Part shown: positions 8,448 to 17,143 of the stretch, piece by piece
Layout of the letters: each line of letters starts with the position of its first letter
Numbering within the stretch: the first letter of the stretch is position 1
Translations under genes and position numbers: made by a program
Notes under the pieces: model-generated
Database searches by the model: none
Told to the model about the DNA's origin: nothing
Seen by the model: the letters and a program-made list of their open reading frames with translations, nothing else
Assembly: GCA_040755295.1 (NCBI GenBank)
Contig: JBFMBK010000012.1
Coordinates: 1-64,000, forward strand
Direction: 5' to 3'
Source: Bacillota bacterium
GTDB taxonomy: Bacteria; Bacillota; Desulfotomaculia; Desulfotomaculales; Ammonificaceae
DNA: 64,000 bases

Positions 8448-9362
8448 GTGGTTTTAATTGCAACCGGGGTTGTCTTTATCGGCGTTTTTTGTTTTGTAGA
8501 GCTTGTTTATTGGGCGCAGTCCAAACAGCGGGCGGACATCAGGGCGAGATTAAACGTCATTGAGGAAACCAGGACCGGGGATGAGGTGCAGGAACCCATA
8601 AGCCTCCCCTTCCGCTGGCGTATTTTAAGGCCGCTGGGGAAAAGAATGGTCATAATTTTTACGGGTTTTTTACCGGCGAACGTTAAGAACGGGGTCGAGC
8701 GAAAACTCACGCAGGCCGGAAATCCGCGGGGAATGCGGGCGGGTACCTTTATGACGGTTGTTATGGTAAGCGGCATCCTGCTTGCGCTTGCCGTGTTCGC
8801 GGCGGCTTTTTTACTGAGGGTGAACCTGGTTATAGCGTTGCTTTATTCTGTAGCTGCGGCAATCTGTACCGTTATCGCCGCCTTTTTATGGTTGATTTCC
8901 GCAGTCAGCCGGAGGGTGGGCGAAATCGAACAGACCCTGCCGGACGCTATTGACCTCCTGGTCGTAAGCGTTGAAGCCGGCTTAGGTTTTGATCTTGCCC
9001 TCGCCAAGGTGACCGAAAAGCTTCAGGGCTCACTGACGGATGAGTTTCGCAAGACGTTGCAGGAGATGAGGATGGGCAAACCGCGGCAGACTGCGCTGCG
9101 GGATCTTTCCCGCAGGGTAGGCTCAACCCATCTTAGCGGCTTTATTTCCATGGTGATACAGGGAACACAGATGGGAATAACCATCGGTCAGATACTGCGC
9201 AGCCAGGCCGAAGCGATGCGGACGCTGCGCCGTCAGAGGTTGGAAGCAATGATAATGAAGCTGCCGGTCAAAATGGTTTTCCCCCTGGTATTTTGCATCT
9301 TCCCGGCGCTTATGATTATTATTATGGGCTCCGCAATCCTCCAAATCATGAAGGTGTTTTGA
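8448..9362 (+). CDS. tadC: TadC inner-membrane pilus platform protein
   Basis: 304 aa, GTG start. Second T2SSF protein: N-terminal helix, paired helices around 105-150, then TLPDAIDLLVVSVEAGLGFDLAL, the TadC signature, and a C-terminal hairpin ending FCIFPALMIIIMGSAILQIM. Pairs with TadB as the platform. Its stop is only 4 bases from the next start, so the VWA gene is very probably co-translated. Confidence 0.9.
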   Translation: MVLIATGVVFIGVFCFVELVYWAQSKQRADIRARLNVIEETRTGDEVQEPISLPFRWRILRPLGKRMVIIFTGFLPANVKNGVERKLTQAGNPRGMRAGTFMTVVMVSGILLALAVFAAAFLLRVNLVIALLYSVAAAICTVIAAFLWLISAVSRRVGEIEQTLPDAIDLLVVSVEAGLGFDLALAKVTEKLQGSLTDEFRKTLQEMRMGKPRQTALRDLSRRVGSTHLSGFISMVIQGTQMGITIGQILRSQAEAMRTLRRQRLEAMIMKLPVKMVFPLVFCIFPALMIIIMGSAILQIMKVF

Positions 9363-9366
9363 GGCA

Positions 9367-10995
9367 ATGCACGCCGCCATGGACAAGAATCGATTTCTTG
9401 TGCTATTCGTATTGTTTACTTCTTTTCTTTTTCCGCCGGCCTGTGCGTACGGACAACAGCCTGAAGACATCCCGGACAGGGTAACGGTCGCTCTGATCAT
9501 AGACGGTTCGGGGAGCATGAAATCCAACGATCCCGACAAGGTAAGGATATCGGCGGCCCAGAAAGTCGTGGAAATGCTCGGTGATGACGATGGAATAACC
9601 GTCGTCCAGTTTGCCGACAGGCCCTCGGTGCTTATCCCGCTCACAAAAGCCGGCGCAAAACAATTCCGGGGGAAGTATCTGACGCTCGTAACCGCCATCG
9701 GCGCCTCCGGCAACACCGATATCAAAGGCGCGCTGGAAGCTGCATTTGCGGAGTTGAACGGGGGAGAGGGGAAGCGCTTTGCGCTTTTGCTCTCCGACGG
9801 CGAGCCGGACCTGCCGCCATTGGTGCAGGACCAGCGCAGGATGAATACTTATCTGAACGAAGTAAGCGGGATCTGCGACGCATACAAAACGCGCGGCTGG
9901 GCGGTGCACAGCATCGCCCTGCACCGGAAGGAAGCCGGCCCACTGCTGCGCAAGATCGCTCAGCAAACGGGAGGAGAGTATTTCTTCGTGCCGGAAGCGG
10001 CGGCGCTGGAAAGCTTTTTTCAGTCGATATTTCTGGTGCAGAAGCACGACCCGGTCGAGAAGCTGAGACTTGACGGGTCATACGCGCCGCAAAGCTGCCA
10101 GGCGGGCGGTCGGCTGCCTGTTGAGGCGTGGTTGAGACTGGGTCGGGACAGGTTGATACCGGGACCCCATCTAACGGTTGAAGAACTGGCGCTGGCGGCA
10201 ACCATAGAAGGTCGGACACTGGCGTCGGTCAATCTTGAGGATAACGGCAGGGAAGCTTCCGCAGATAAGGTTAAGGGTGACGGTGTTTTTTCGGGATGGC
10301 TGGAATGCCGGAAAGAGGGTCGGGTTACCCTGAGCCTGACAATGGAGGGGGTATACCGGGGACAAAAGGTTTCGGAGAAGGTGACCCTGGGGCAGGTTAA
10401 TGTGCTCCCGGCACATACAGCCGGCCGCACATATCCCGGCTTGGCGGGAGTCGTGGTTCTGCCTGCCGGCGGCGGAGTAATACTGTTATGTCTGTTGGCC
10501 GTTGTGCTTTACATATGGCGAAACCGTTTGGCCGCAAGGATCAAGGGCGCCCTGAAGTATCGGGTTGAGGGTGAGGGCGGCGCCGGAGGCGAACTCGACC
10601 TGACAATAACCAAAAAGAACGAGGTTGTTATCGCCACGGAAAACGGCTCAGGGGCGGATTTTGTCCTGCCGGTAAAAAACGGCTCATTTTCTTTCAAGAT
10701 AAAAAAGATGACGAGAACCCAGAGGGTTAAAAAGGTTGAAGAAGGCACGGAAACCGAAATCACCAGGAAAGGTACCTACATGGCGATCAGCTTTCCGGGC
10801 ACCTTTATTATTTTTCAGGAGGCGCCGGGCGTTTTCAGCGGCAACCCGCGAAGCCGGAAGCAGATCGCTCACGGCGACCGTTTTAAGGTCAGGGGATATG
10901 AGTTTGAATTTGACTGCCCCGAAGCAAAGGCTTCCGAGTCGTCAGGAGGGAAGGAAACGTCCAGCCGTTTAACCGGTATATCTGAGAGGTCGTAG
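9367..10995 (+). CDS. Exported von Willebrand factor A protein, last gene of tad operon
   Basis: 542 aa. Signal peptide (LVLFVLFTSFLFPPACAYG), then a VWA domain (about 37-215) with an intact MIDAS: DGSGS, Thr in GNTDI, and Asp in SDGEPD. A beta-rich stretch follows, then a membrane helix near 360-385 (GVVVLPAGGGVILLCLLAVVLYIW) and a basic, beta-rich cytoplasmic tail of about 155 residues. VWA domains bind protein ligands through a metal. In many Tad loci the VWA function sits in TadG; here it is a separate membrane protein. Possible roles are adhesion at the pilus or sensing of pilus state by the tail. Both are inference. Confidence 0.8.
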   Translation: MHAAMDKNRFLVLFVLFTSFLFPPACAYGQQPEDIPDRVTVALIIDGSGSMKSNDPDKVRISAAQKVVEMLGDDDGITVVQFADRPSVLIPLTKAGAKQFRGKYLTLVTAIGASGNTDIKGALEAAFAELNGGEGKRFALLLSDGEPDLPPLVQDQRRMNTYLNEVSGICDAYKTRGWAVHSIALHRKEAGPLLRKIAQQTGGEYFFVPEAAALESFFQSIFLVQKHDPVEKLRLDGSYAPQSCQAGGRLPVEAWLRLGRDRLIPGPHLTVEELALAATIEGRTLASVNLEDNGREASADKVKGDGVFSGWLECRKEGRVTLSLTMEGVYRGQKVSEKVTLGQVNVLPAHTAGRTYPGLAGVVVLPAGGGVILLCLLAVVLYIWRNRLAARIKGALKYRVEGEGGAGGELDLTITKKNEVVIATENGSGADFVLPVKNGSFSFKIKKMTRTQRVKKVEEGTETEITRKGTYMAISFPGTFIIFQEAPGVFSGNPRSRKQIAHGDRFKVRGYEFEFDCPEAKASESSGGKETSSRLTGISERS

Positions 10996-11295
10996 GGCCT
11001 TTGACGCCATGTTCCACACCAAATCACAAGAGAATCAAAGCTTCACCACAGAGGCACAGAGAACACAGAGATGAATTAATAGAAAGTCACGAGTAGGGCT
11101 GTTGTCCTGAGCTCGTGTGCTTCTGATTCTTGACTTGGAACATAAGGCTTTGGGCCTTGAAAAGATATTTTTATTCTTTGAGAATTCCGCGTTTTTGCAG
11201 TAAAAATATTTTGTTTCGTCTCTTTAAAGTTAATAATTTCGGAATCTTGGCGTCTTGGCGGTTGTCTTGAACCGCCTTTTTATATTATTGACGAT
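10996..11295. other. Intergenic region between convergent VWA and sortase genes
   Basis: Contains two kinds of dispersed repeat: a CACCACAGAGGCACAGAG-type copy at 11044-11071, and CTTGGCGTCTTGGCGGTT at 11246-11263, which doubles as the left arm of a terminator. No gene seen. Confidence 0.6.
11257..11282 (+). terminator. Intrinsic terminator of the tad operon, built from a dispersed repeat
   Basis: GGCGGTT (11257-11263), 6-base loop, AACCGCC (11270-11276), then TTTTTAT. The left arm is the end of the CTTGGCGTCTTGGCGGTT repeat, so the repeat appears to have been co-opted as a terminator. Confidence 0.75.
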
Positions 11296-11928
11296 TCAGT
11301 CCGCTGAAGTGGTTTCCTCAAGGGCGGCGCGGACCACAAGACGCTGGCGGGCGCTTCCGACCGGGTGGCAGGTGGTCAAAGTCAGGACGGGGTAGCCGCA
11401 CGGCTTGATGACGCTCCAGTCGTTGTTCGCGACCGGGAAAACCCTTTCCACCTCGTAACGGTAAACCTTCCCTTCGTACCTCAGGATTATCGGATCACCG
11501 GCCTTCAGGCGGTCGACGTGGCGGAACCAGGCGCCGTACATGGTGCGGTGCCCCGCGATGGCGGTGTTGCCCTGACCCGGCAGGGCGGACTGCTCGTACC
11601 AACCGGGACCTTTGTTCAGGCCGGACCGCGCGGTTCCCTTCACCACGGCTGCGGACAGGTTGATGGCCGGGATTTCAATAACGGCGCCCATAAACCCTTC
11701 ACCCGTGGGGATATTATCGGAGGGAGTGTCGGATAAGGCGGGGTTCTGGTCGTTTTTGTCAGCCTTATTGTATTTTGAGGGGGAACTTTTTTCCTGGGCG
11801 GCAAGCGACGCCTTAAGCCGTGCCTGCTGGTAGTGCGCGTAAAAAGAAGAGAAGAGGGGGTAAAGCACCAGCGTTACCCCCAAAAATATCAGAATCAGAC
11901 TTGACTTTTTAAGTGGCTTAAGGTTCAT
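11296..11928 (-). CDS. Class D/E-type sortase
   Basis: 210 aa: N-terminal membrane anchor (SLILIFLGVTLVLYPLF), a linker rich in charged residues, then the sortase fold. Catalytic residues are visible: His127 in AIAGHRTMYG, Cys187 in LTLTTCHPV and Arg196 in RQRLVV. LTTC places it with class D/E sortases rather than class A or pilus class C. It joins LPXTG-type proteins to the cell wall. It lies 40 bp downstream of the LPFTG protein gene on the same strand, so enzyme and substrate are probably one operon. Confidence 0.92.
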   Translation of the reverse strand: MNLKPLKKSSLILIFLGVTLVLYPLFSSFYAHYQQARLKASLAAQEKSSPSKYNKADKNDQNPALSDTPSDNIPTGEGFMGAVIEIPAINLSAAVVKGTARSGLNKGPGWYEQSALPGQGNTAIAGHRTMYGAWFRHVDRLKAGDPIILRYEGKVYRYEVERVFPVANNDWSVIKPCGYPVLTLTTCHPVGSARQRLVVRAALEETTSAD

Positions 11929-11968
11929 TCGGGTTCCATCTCTTCTGTAACAGATTCAAGTCAATCAG

Positions 11969-14938
11969 TTAGAACCGGTGTCTGCCCGCGACCCCCAGGC
12001 CGATAAGGGCCAGACCCGTATACACGAAGAATAACGCGTTGCCGCCGGTAAACGGCAGCTCGGGCACCGGAGCGGGTAACGGAGTTTCAACTGTCGGCGC
12101 CGCAGGTTCGGGAACGATTGTCGGCACCAACGGAGGAGCCTGGTAGTTGCCGAAGTCCTGATCGCGCACGCTCTCAGAGGTGCGGATGACGACCCCATGG
12201 GTCCCCGGGGCGGCAGGATAGGTCTGGGTCCACCCAGACTGTTGCACTTCCTCGACGGTGTAAGTACCTGCATTAAGGTTGGTGAAGCTGTAATAACCGC
12301 CGCCGGAGGTGGTGGTCCTGGCAACCTCGGTTCCCTGACTGTTACGGAGGATTATGGTCCAACCGTCCAGCCCTGATTCGTCGCTGTCCTTGGCGCCGTT
12401 ATTGTCAGCGTCGTTGAACTTCATGCCGGAGATGCTGCCGTAATCCGGACCGTCGCCGCCAGGCTGGTAGTTGCCGAAGTCCTTGTCGCGCACATCCTCG
12501 CAACTACGGATGATGACCTCGTAGGTACCCGGCGCGGCGGGACAGGTCTGGGTCCACCCAGACTGCTGTTCTTCGCTTACCGTATAGGTTCCAGAACCCA
12601 GGTTCCCAAAGAAATATGTACCGTCAGACCCTGTGTTGGCTTCCCTGATGAGGCCGTTAGCTCCAGAAAGCTTGATCTTCCAGCCGGACAGTCCCGGCTC
12701 GCCGGCGTCCTTCTGTCCGTTGTTGTTCAGGTCGTTGAACTTCATGCCGGAGATGCTGCCGTCACAACTGTCGTTGGGCGGATAATAGTTGCCGAAGTCC
12801 TTGCCGGTCACGTTTTGTCCCTCATCCAGTTCGACCGTATGGGTTCCCGGCGAAGCCGGATAGGTCTGCGTCCAACCGGACTGCTGCACTTCCGCGACCT
12901 TATACGTTCCGGCCGGCAGATCGTTAAAGCAGTAGTTACCGCTGCCGTCCGTGGTCGTCCTGGCATACTCGACCCACTGCGGTTCGGGCACGTAAGTCGT
13001 GTAGTAGTCGGTTTGCGCAAGCTTATAAAGGATGATGGTCCAGCCGGGCAGTCCCGGCTCTCCGGGACACCTTGCGCCGTTATTGTTGACATCGTTGAAC
13101 TTCGTGCCGCAGATGCTGCCGTCTTCGTCACCGCCGTTGGGCGGATAGTAGTTACCGAAGTCGATAAATTCATGGCTTTCGTCCACTATCACGACTTGGT
13201 GCTTTCCGGGCGAAGCGGGATAGGTCTGTTGCCAGCCGGACTGGAGGACTTCACTGACGGTGTAAGTGCCGGGCAAGAGGCCGTCGAAACAGTACAGACC
13301 ATCAGTACCAGTGTAAACGTGCCTGCTGACGCCTTCGCCTTCAAGCCTGATTTCCCAACCGCTCAAAACAGGTTCGGCATACTCCTCCGTTTGCTCCCAT
13401 ATACCGTTCCCGTTCTGGTCGTTCCACTTGGCGCCGCAGATGCTGTAGGTCGGCGTTTCATGGTTGCCGAAGTTGTAGATCGGCACTTCCGGCGTGATAA
13501 TATCGGATAACGACGTCAAAACAAATTGCTGCGGGAAGGTAACGATGTAGCAGTTAGGGTCAGTGGGATAAGTCTGGTTCCAGCCGCTCTGGTTCACCTC
13601 ACAGACTTTGTAAGTGCCTTCGCCCAAGCCCGTGAAGCAGTAATTACCATTCTCGCCGGTGGTCTCATCTTCAACGAAGTCCCAGCTCTTGGTCTCATCA
13701 TTGTAAACGTAGAGGTTGATGGTCCAGCTGCTTAAACCGGGCTCTTCTCCCCATTCGCCGTCGCCGTCCAGGTCGTTCCACTTATACCCGCAGATGCTGT
13801 ACGTTTCAGGTTCCTCGTAACGGTTGACGAAGTCTTTACCGGTCTCGTTCGGGTTTTCTTCGCTTAAGATCACTTCATAGTAATCGCCTTCCGGAACGAC
13901 TTGGCTCCAGTTCGGCTGAAGCTCTTCGCTGATCCGGTAAGTACCCGCTACGAGCTGCAGTTCGTCGTCGAAACCGAAACAATAGTTGCCGTCTGCGTCC
14001 GTATAGGTCCATGCCATCACGGTAGCGTTGTCGCCGTCGACCGACCAAAGGATGATTTTCCAGCCTTCCAGTCCGTCCTCGGTATCCGCGTCGAACTTGG
14101 CGCCGCAGATGTAGTAGTCAGGCGTTTCCTGTTCACAGTTTCCGAAATCCCTGCCGGTGATGTTCCATACATTATCGGTAGGAATAGTAACTGTGTAGGT
14201 GCCGCCTTCGGGATAAGTCTGGTCCCAGCCTTTCTGCGGTACTTCTTCAACGGTGTAAGTTCCCTCGGACAAGTCTTCAAAGCAGTACTCGCCGTTGGCG
14301 TCGGTATCTTGGCTGTCGATTACATTTCCTAGCGCATCTTTGAGCAGTATGGTCCATCCTTCAATTCCGGAGTCGGTCTCATCCTTGTCTCTTTCACCGT
14401 CCGCGTCGTTGAACTTCATGCCGCAGATGCTGCCTTTACACGGAACAGGATCGCCAGCGGGCCTGAAGCCCCAGTGGCTCAACCCGCAACCTGTGCCGCT
14501 AGCCGTTTGGGTGATGTTGAAGTACCACACTCCGTCTGGTGATACATTAGTGAGTGTAATAAGAAACTCGCAATCACCATTTTGAACAATAGCGCTGCCG
14601 AGCCCAGTATTGGGATCTTTAATAAGATCAACTAATGAGCAATAATGTCCGCCTTTAACATAGACCTGTATTCCGGTTAGACCGCCACAGTTCCAGGCAT
14701 TAGCCCATCCTTCTACGATATCGTTATCAAGGCAGCTGGTATCGTAATTGCCCGGTTCATTTACGTTGAACTTAACCACTGGACCTGGAATATTACATCC
14801 ACCAGAAGTATCCCCGTTAGGCATGTATTCAACTATACATTCACAAGCATACGCGATTCCGGCAAAAGCCAGGGAGAGCGCGAAGACCAGGGTAAGGACC
14901 AGAAGTTTGGCCGTTGTTTTCGCTCTATTATGTCTCAC
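11969..14938 (-). CDS. LPFTG cell-wall protein with seven SdrD_B-like repeats
   Basis: 989 aa. Signal peptide (1-32, cleavage after AYA), a Cys-rich N-terminal domain of about 140 residues, then seven repeats of roughly 110 aa. Each repeat begins [SY]IxGxKFND, carries an EF-hand-like acidic loop (DxNxNGxxDxxE) and has GWxIxL, GxYxF and GTYxVxEVxQxGWxQTYP. This is the SdrD B/SpaA-type prealbumin-like fold that binds calcium and forms rigid stalks. The C-terminus has a Pro-rich spacer, the sorting signal LPFTGG, a hydrophobic segment and RHRF. Repeats 1-5 share a Cys pair (ICG and YCF) that is jointly absent from repeats 6 and 7. Likely an adhesin or wall stalk anchored by the adjacent sortase; the ligand is unknown. 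Confidence 0.88.
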   Translation of the reverse strand: MRHNRAKTTAKLLVLTLVFALSLAFAGIAYACECIVEYMPNGDTSGGCNIPGPVVKFNVNEPGNYDTSCLDNDIVEGWANAWNCGGLTGIQVYVKGGHYCSLVDLIKDPNTGLGSAIVQNGDCEFLITLTNVSPDGVWYFNITQTASGTGCGLSHWGFRPAGDPVPCKGSICGMKFNDADGERDKDETDSGIEGWTILLKDALGNVIDSQDTDANGEYCFEDLSEGTYTVEEVPQKGWDQTYPEGGTYTVTIPTDNVWNITGRDFGNCEQETPDYYICGAKFDADTEDGLEGWKIILWSVDGDNATVMAWTYTDADGNYCFGFDDELQLVAGTYRISEELQPNWSQVVPEGDYYEVILSEENPNETGKDFVNRYEEPETYSICGYKWNDLDGDGEWGEEPGLSSWTINLYVYNDETKSWDFVEDETTGENGNYCFTGLGEGTYKVCEVNQSGWNQTYPTDPNCYIVTFPQQFVLTSLSDIITPEVPIYNFGNHETPTYSICGAKWNDQNGNGIWEQTEEYAEPVLSGWEIRLEGEGVSRHVYTGTDGLYCFDGLLPGTYTVSEVLQSGWQQTYPASPGKHQVVIVDESHEFIDFGNYYPPNGGDEDGSICGTKFNDVNNNGARCPGEPGLPGWTIILYKLAQTDYYTTYVPEPQWVEYARTTTDGSGNYCFNDLPAGTYKVAEVQQSGWTQTYPASPGTHTVELDEGQNVTGKDFGNYYPPNDSCDGSISGMKFNDLNNNGQKDAGEPGLSGWKIKLSGANGLIREANTGSDGTYFFGNLGSGTYTVSEEQQSGWTQTCPAAPGTYEVIIRSCEDVRDKDFGNYQPGGDGPDYGSISGMKFNDADNNGAKDSDESGLDGWTIILRNSQGTEVARTTTSGGGYYSFTNLNAGTYTVEEVQQSGWTQTYPAAPGTHGVVIRTSESVRDQDFGNYQAPPLVPTIVPEPAAPTVETPLPAPVPELPFTGGNALFFVYTGLALIGLGVAGRHRF

Positions 14939-15484
14939 ATTTTCCCTCCTTTCTATTGTGGATTTGTTGTCGCCTTTTGGACGCTCACCCGCTTCGCGGA
15001 AGCGGATGAAAATAACAATTAGAACTTAACACATGTCAACCCTCAACTTCCATCCCTCTCAAGGAGGAAAATAGGTTGACCTGCGGCGCTCCGGCTTAGT
15101 CCTGCGGGTCCACCGCCCGCCGAATATTGAGTCGTCCTGTATCTGGCAATGAGTTGCCCCCATCTTAAGGATTAATCACCTTAAACCCCTGCTTAAAACA
15201 GGAGAATGAGGGAACTTGGCGCAAAGTTGGCCGGCAGTGGCGAACCTGAGGGTTTCTTTATTGAATTGAAATTTATTGAAAAAGATTAAAGGATTTATAA
15301 GGATTAAGCCGAATTAATACTTAAGGGTGAAATATGTCCTAAAAGTATACGAAAGTATACTTTTGTATCAGCCTTTCGGAGAATAAACGGGTTGTCCGGA
15401 TGAGTTATTTCCCATATCCTTTACACCTTGTGTATTAGGAAGTAAAGAACTCTTTGCGGAACTTGGACGGGGGGGGGTAGGAAC
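14939..15484. promoter_or_regulatory. Divergent promoter region with several hairpins
   Basis: A 546-bp gap between the minus-strand surface protein and the plus-strand regulator. Hairpins seen: GGCAA-TGAG-TTGCC (15145-15158), TTAAGG/CCTTAA (about 15165-15184), CCTG/CAGG (about 15188-15202) and GCGGG/CCCGC (about 15104-15120). Strings such as GGCGCAAAGTTGGCCGG hint at a structured leader, but I could not match any riboswitch class. Both genes probably draw their promoters from here. Confidence 0.5.
15341..15364. promoter_or_regulatory. Perfect 10-bp inverted repeat, operator candidate
   Basis: AAAAGTATAC (15341-15350), four-base spacer, GTATACTTTT (15355-15364). It lies about 120 bp before the NarL-like regulator and could be an autoregulatory or cross-regulatory site for the NarL-type proteins encoded just downstream. 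That assignment is inference. Confidence 0.55.
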
Positions 15485-16120
15485 ATGGGAGAATTCCAGG
15501 TGCTTGTGGGCGGCCGGTCGCCCAGGTGGCGTGAGAGCCTCGCGGCGGCATTCTCGGAGAACGCGGTTTTCGAAGTGGTCGGGAGCGCGACCGACGAGGA
15601 ACTGGTAGAGACGGCGGTGCGTCTCCGTCCGGATGTGGTCGTCTGGAAACTCGAAGATGAAGATCCCGTTCCGGTCACCGCCGAACTGAAACTTGAGTGC
15701 CCCTTCAGCCTTGTGGTGGTAATGGTGGAAGACCCCAATCATTTCGATGTTATCGAGTTGATCAGGGCCGGGGTGCGCGGCTGCCTGCCGCTTCGCCTCC
15801 TTCCCCGCCAGATAGTGCAGGCGGTGGAACTGATCGTCAAGGCGGGTATGCTCTGCCTTCCCCGGTTGGGTTCCGAGTTTTTCGACCGGAACAGGAAAGC
15901 GTCCGAACCGGTTGTCCCCAGCTTCTTGACAGGGAGGGAACGCGAGATACTTTGTCTTCTGGGTAAAAACCTTTCGAACCAGGAGATCGGCCAGGCCTTG
16001 TTTCTTTCGGAATCCACGGTGAAAACGCACCTGCGGAGCATCTTCCGCAAGCTCGAGGTGAGGAACCGTTCCGAGGCGATGGTTACGGCCATGCGGATGG
16101 GGCTGGTGGAAGCGAAATGA
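15485..16120 (+). CDS. NarL/FixJ-type regulator with degenerate receiver and intact LuxR HTH
   Basis: 211 aa. The N-terminal 120 residues keep the receiver fold (FQVLVGGRSPRWRESLAAAF ... RPDVVVW) but the phospho-accepting Asp position reads VVVWKLEDED, and the N-terminal acidic pair is replaced by GGRS, so normal phosphorylation is unlikely. The C-terminal LuxR domain (about 145-205) is intact: LTGREREILCLLGKNLSNQE and SESTVKTHLRSIFRKL. Such atypical regulators can respond to a ligand or partner, or act constitutively. Position makes the divergent surface-protein/sortase operon a candidate target (inference). Confidence 0.85.
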   Translation: MGEFQVLVGGRSPRWRESLAAAFSENAVFEVVGSATDEELVETAVRLRPDVVVWKLEDEDPVPVTAELKLECPFSLVVVMVEDPNHFDVIELIRAGVRGCLPLRLLPRQIVQAVELIVKAGMLCLPRLGSEFFDRNRKASEPVVPSFLTGREREILCLLGKNLSNQEIGQALFLSESTVKTHLRSIFRKLEVRNRSEAMVTAMRMGLVEAK

Positions 16121-16155
16121 TTTAATTTTTAACCGCCAAGACGCCAAGTTCGGGA

Positions 16156-16198
16156 TCAGAATTCAGAAGCCAGAAGCCAGTAGTCAGAAGTCAGAATT
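16156..16198. repeat. Degenerate heptanucleotide array
   Basis: Six consecutive seven-base units: TCAGAAT (16156-16162, offset by one), then CAGAAGC, CAGAAGC, CAGTAGT, CAGAAGT, CAGAATT from 16164. One of several such arrays in the window. Confidence 0.7.
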
Positions 16199-16244
16199 TA
16201 CAGATACGGTTTAAAAATTCTTCAATAAAAGCCTTAAAACAGAG

Positions 16245-16280
16245 AGCCGGGTCGGGTTTGCGCCTGCCCGGTTTCTTATT
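16245..16280 (+). terminator. Terminator-like hairpin
   Basis: AGCCGGG (16245-16251) pairs with CCCGGTT (16267-16273, one G-T pair) across a 15-base loop and is followed by TCTTATTTT. Probably ends the transcript of the regulator at 15485; it lies inside the repeat element. Confidence 0.45.
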
Positions 16281-16588
16281 TTAATGGAGACTGATTGAAA
16301 AAAGGTTGTCCATGATTTGCCGCGGCACAACGAAGAACGGAAATCGACGCTGGAAATAGCGATTTAACTATTGTCATGTATTCATTTTTTAGTTCATCGC
16401 GTTCTTGGCGTCTTGGCGGTTGACTATTCTAGAGGGAGTCACTCAGGATTAAGCCTGCCCGTCGGACAATCGACCGTTTTTCCACCACAAGGTCGATTGA
16501 ACACAAAAGAATGTTCGTGGTAAGTTAGCTTTGAAATACGCGGGAACCGGTTGAGATTTGTACAAAGACGCGGTTAAGGTGAACACTT

Positions 16589-17008
16589 ATGGAGCGGTTT
16601 AAAATAATCGTAAACTCTCAAACCCTGGCATCGGTAATCGGCACACAAGGCCGGGACACCTTCGATTTGCTCGATATTCTGATTAACGGGGACGCGAGTT
16701 TTCTGGAACAAGCCCGAAGGCTGCAGCCGGATGTTATCGTTTACCGGGTGAAGGAATTCAGCCGGACCGCAGTGTTGGTTGAGCGGTTGAAAAGAGCCTG
16801 CCCGTCGACAACCATTGTAGCGTACGCTTTGTCGGAGCATCCGGAAGACGTTGCGGACGCAATTAACGCCGGCGCGGACAGCTTTATTTTAGGCGAAAAC
16901 CTTTCGTCTGCGCAGGTTTTGCAGGTATTAAAGCTTATCTGCCGGGACCGGGTATGCTTTTTCCCCGAGTCCGCCGCAGGTTTTCTGGCCCCACGCGTTT
17001 TGCAGTGA
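16589..17008 (+). CDS. Stand-alone degenerate receiver protein
   Basis: 139 aa with the same layout as the receiver half of the 15485 protein (LQPDVIVYRVKEFSRTAVLV, then a beta-alpha DAINAGADSFILGENLSSAQVLQ), but ending at FFPESAAGFLAPRVLQ with no HTH. The phosphorylation Asp is missing (VIVYRVKE) and the N-terminal acidic pair is absent. No HTH remnant follows in any frame. It may be a truncated paralogue, or a receiver-only protein that titrates a partner such as the kinase encoded next. Expression is unproven; the ribosome site before ATG 16589 (TTAAGGTG) is acceptable. Confidence 0.65.
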   Translation: MERFKIIVNSQTLASVIGTQGRDTFDLLDILINGDASFLEQARRLQPDVIVYRVKEFSRTAVLVERLKRACPSTTIVAYALSEHPEDVADAINAGADSFILGENLSSAQVLQVLKLICRDRVCFFPESAAGFLAPRVLQ

Positions 17009-17143
17009 TCTATAAGATCGCGCAAAAATCTTTCTTCTTTACTGCTCCACCCGGACTTTCTGCTAAAAGGCGGCTAATGTTTGCCGGTCCCGATTAATAC
17101 GTGCGGCCGGTCCATCCCCGATATGCTCGAAGAAAGGATACGC

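Larger units (their letters stand above)
16131..16421. mobile_element. MITE-like element with perfect 18-bp terminal inverted repeats
   Basis: AACCGCCAAGACGCCAAG at 16131-16148 and its exact reverse complement at 16404-16421 bound a 291-bp non-coding segment. Inside are a seven-base tandem array (16156-16198), a terminator-like hairpin (16245-16280) and a block (TGGAAATAGCGATTTAACTA from 16351) shared with the elements near 19024 and 28123. No transposase. Target-site duplication is not obvious. Confidence 0.6.
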
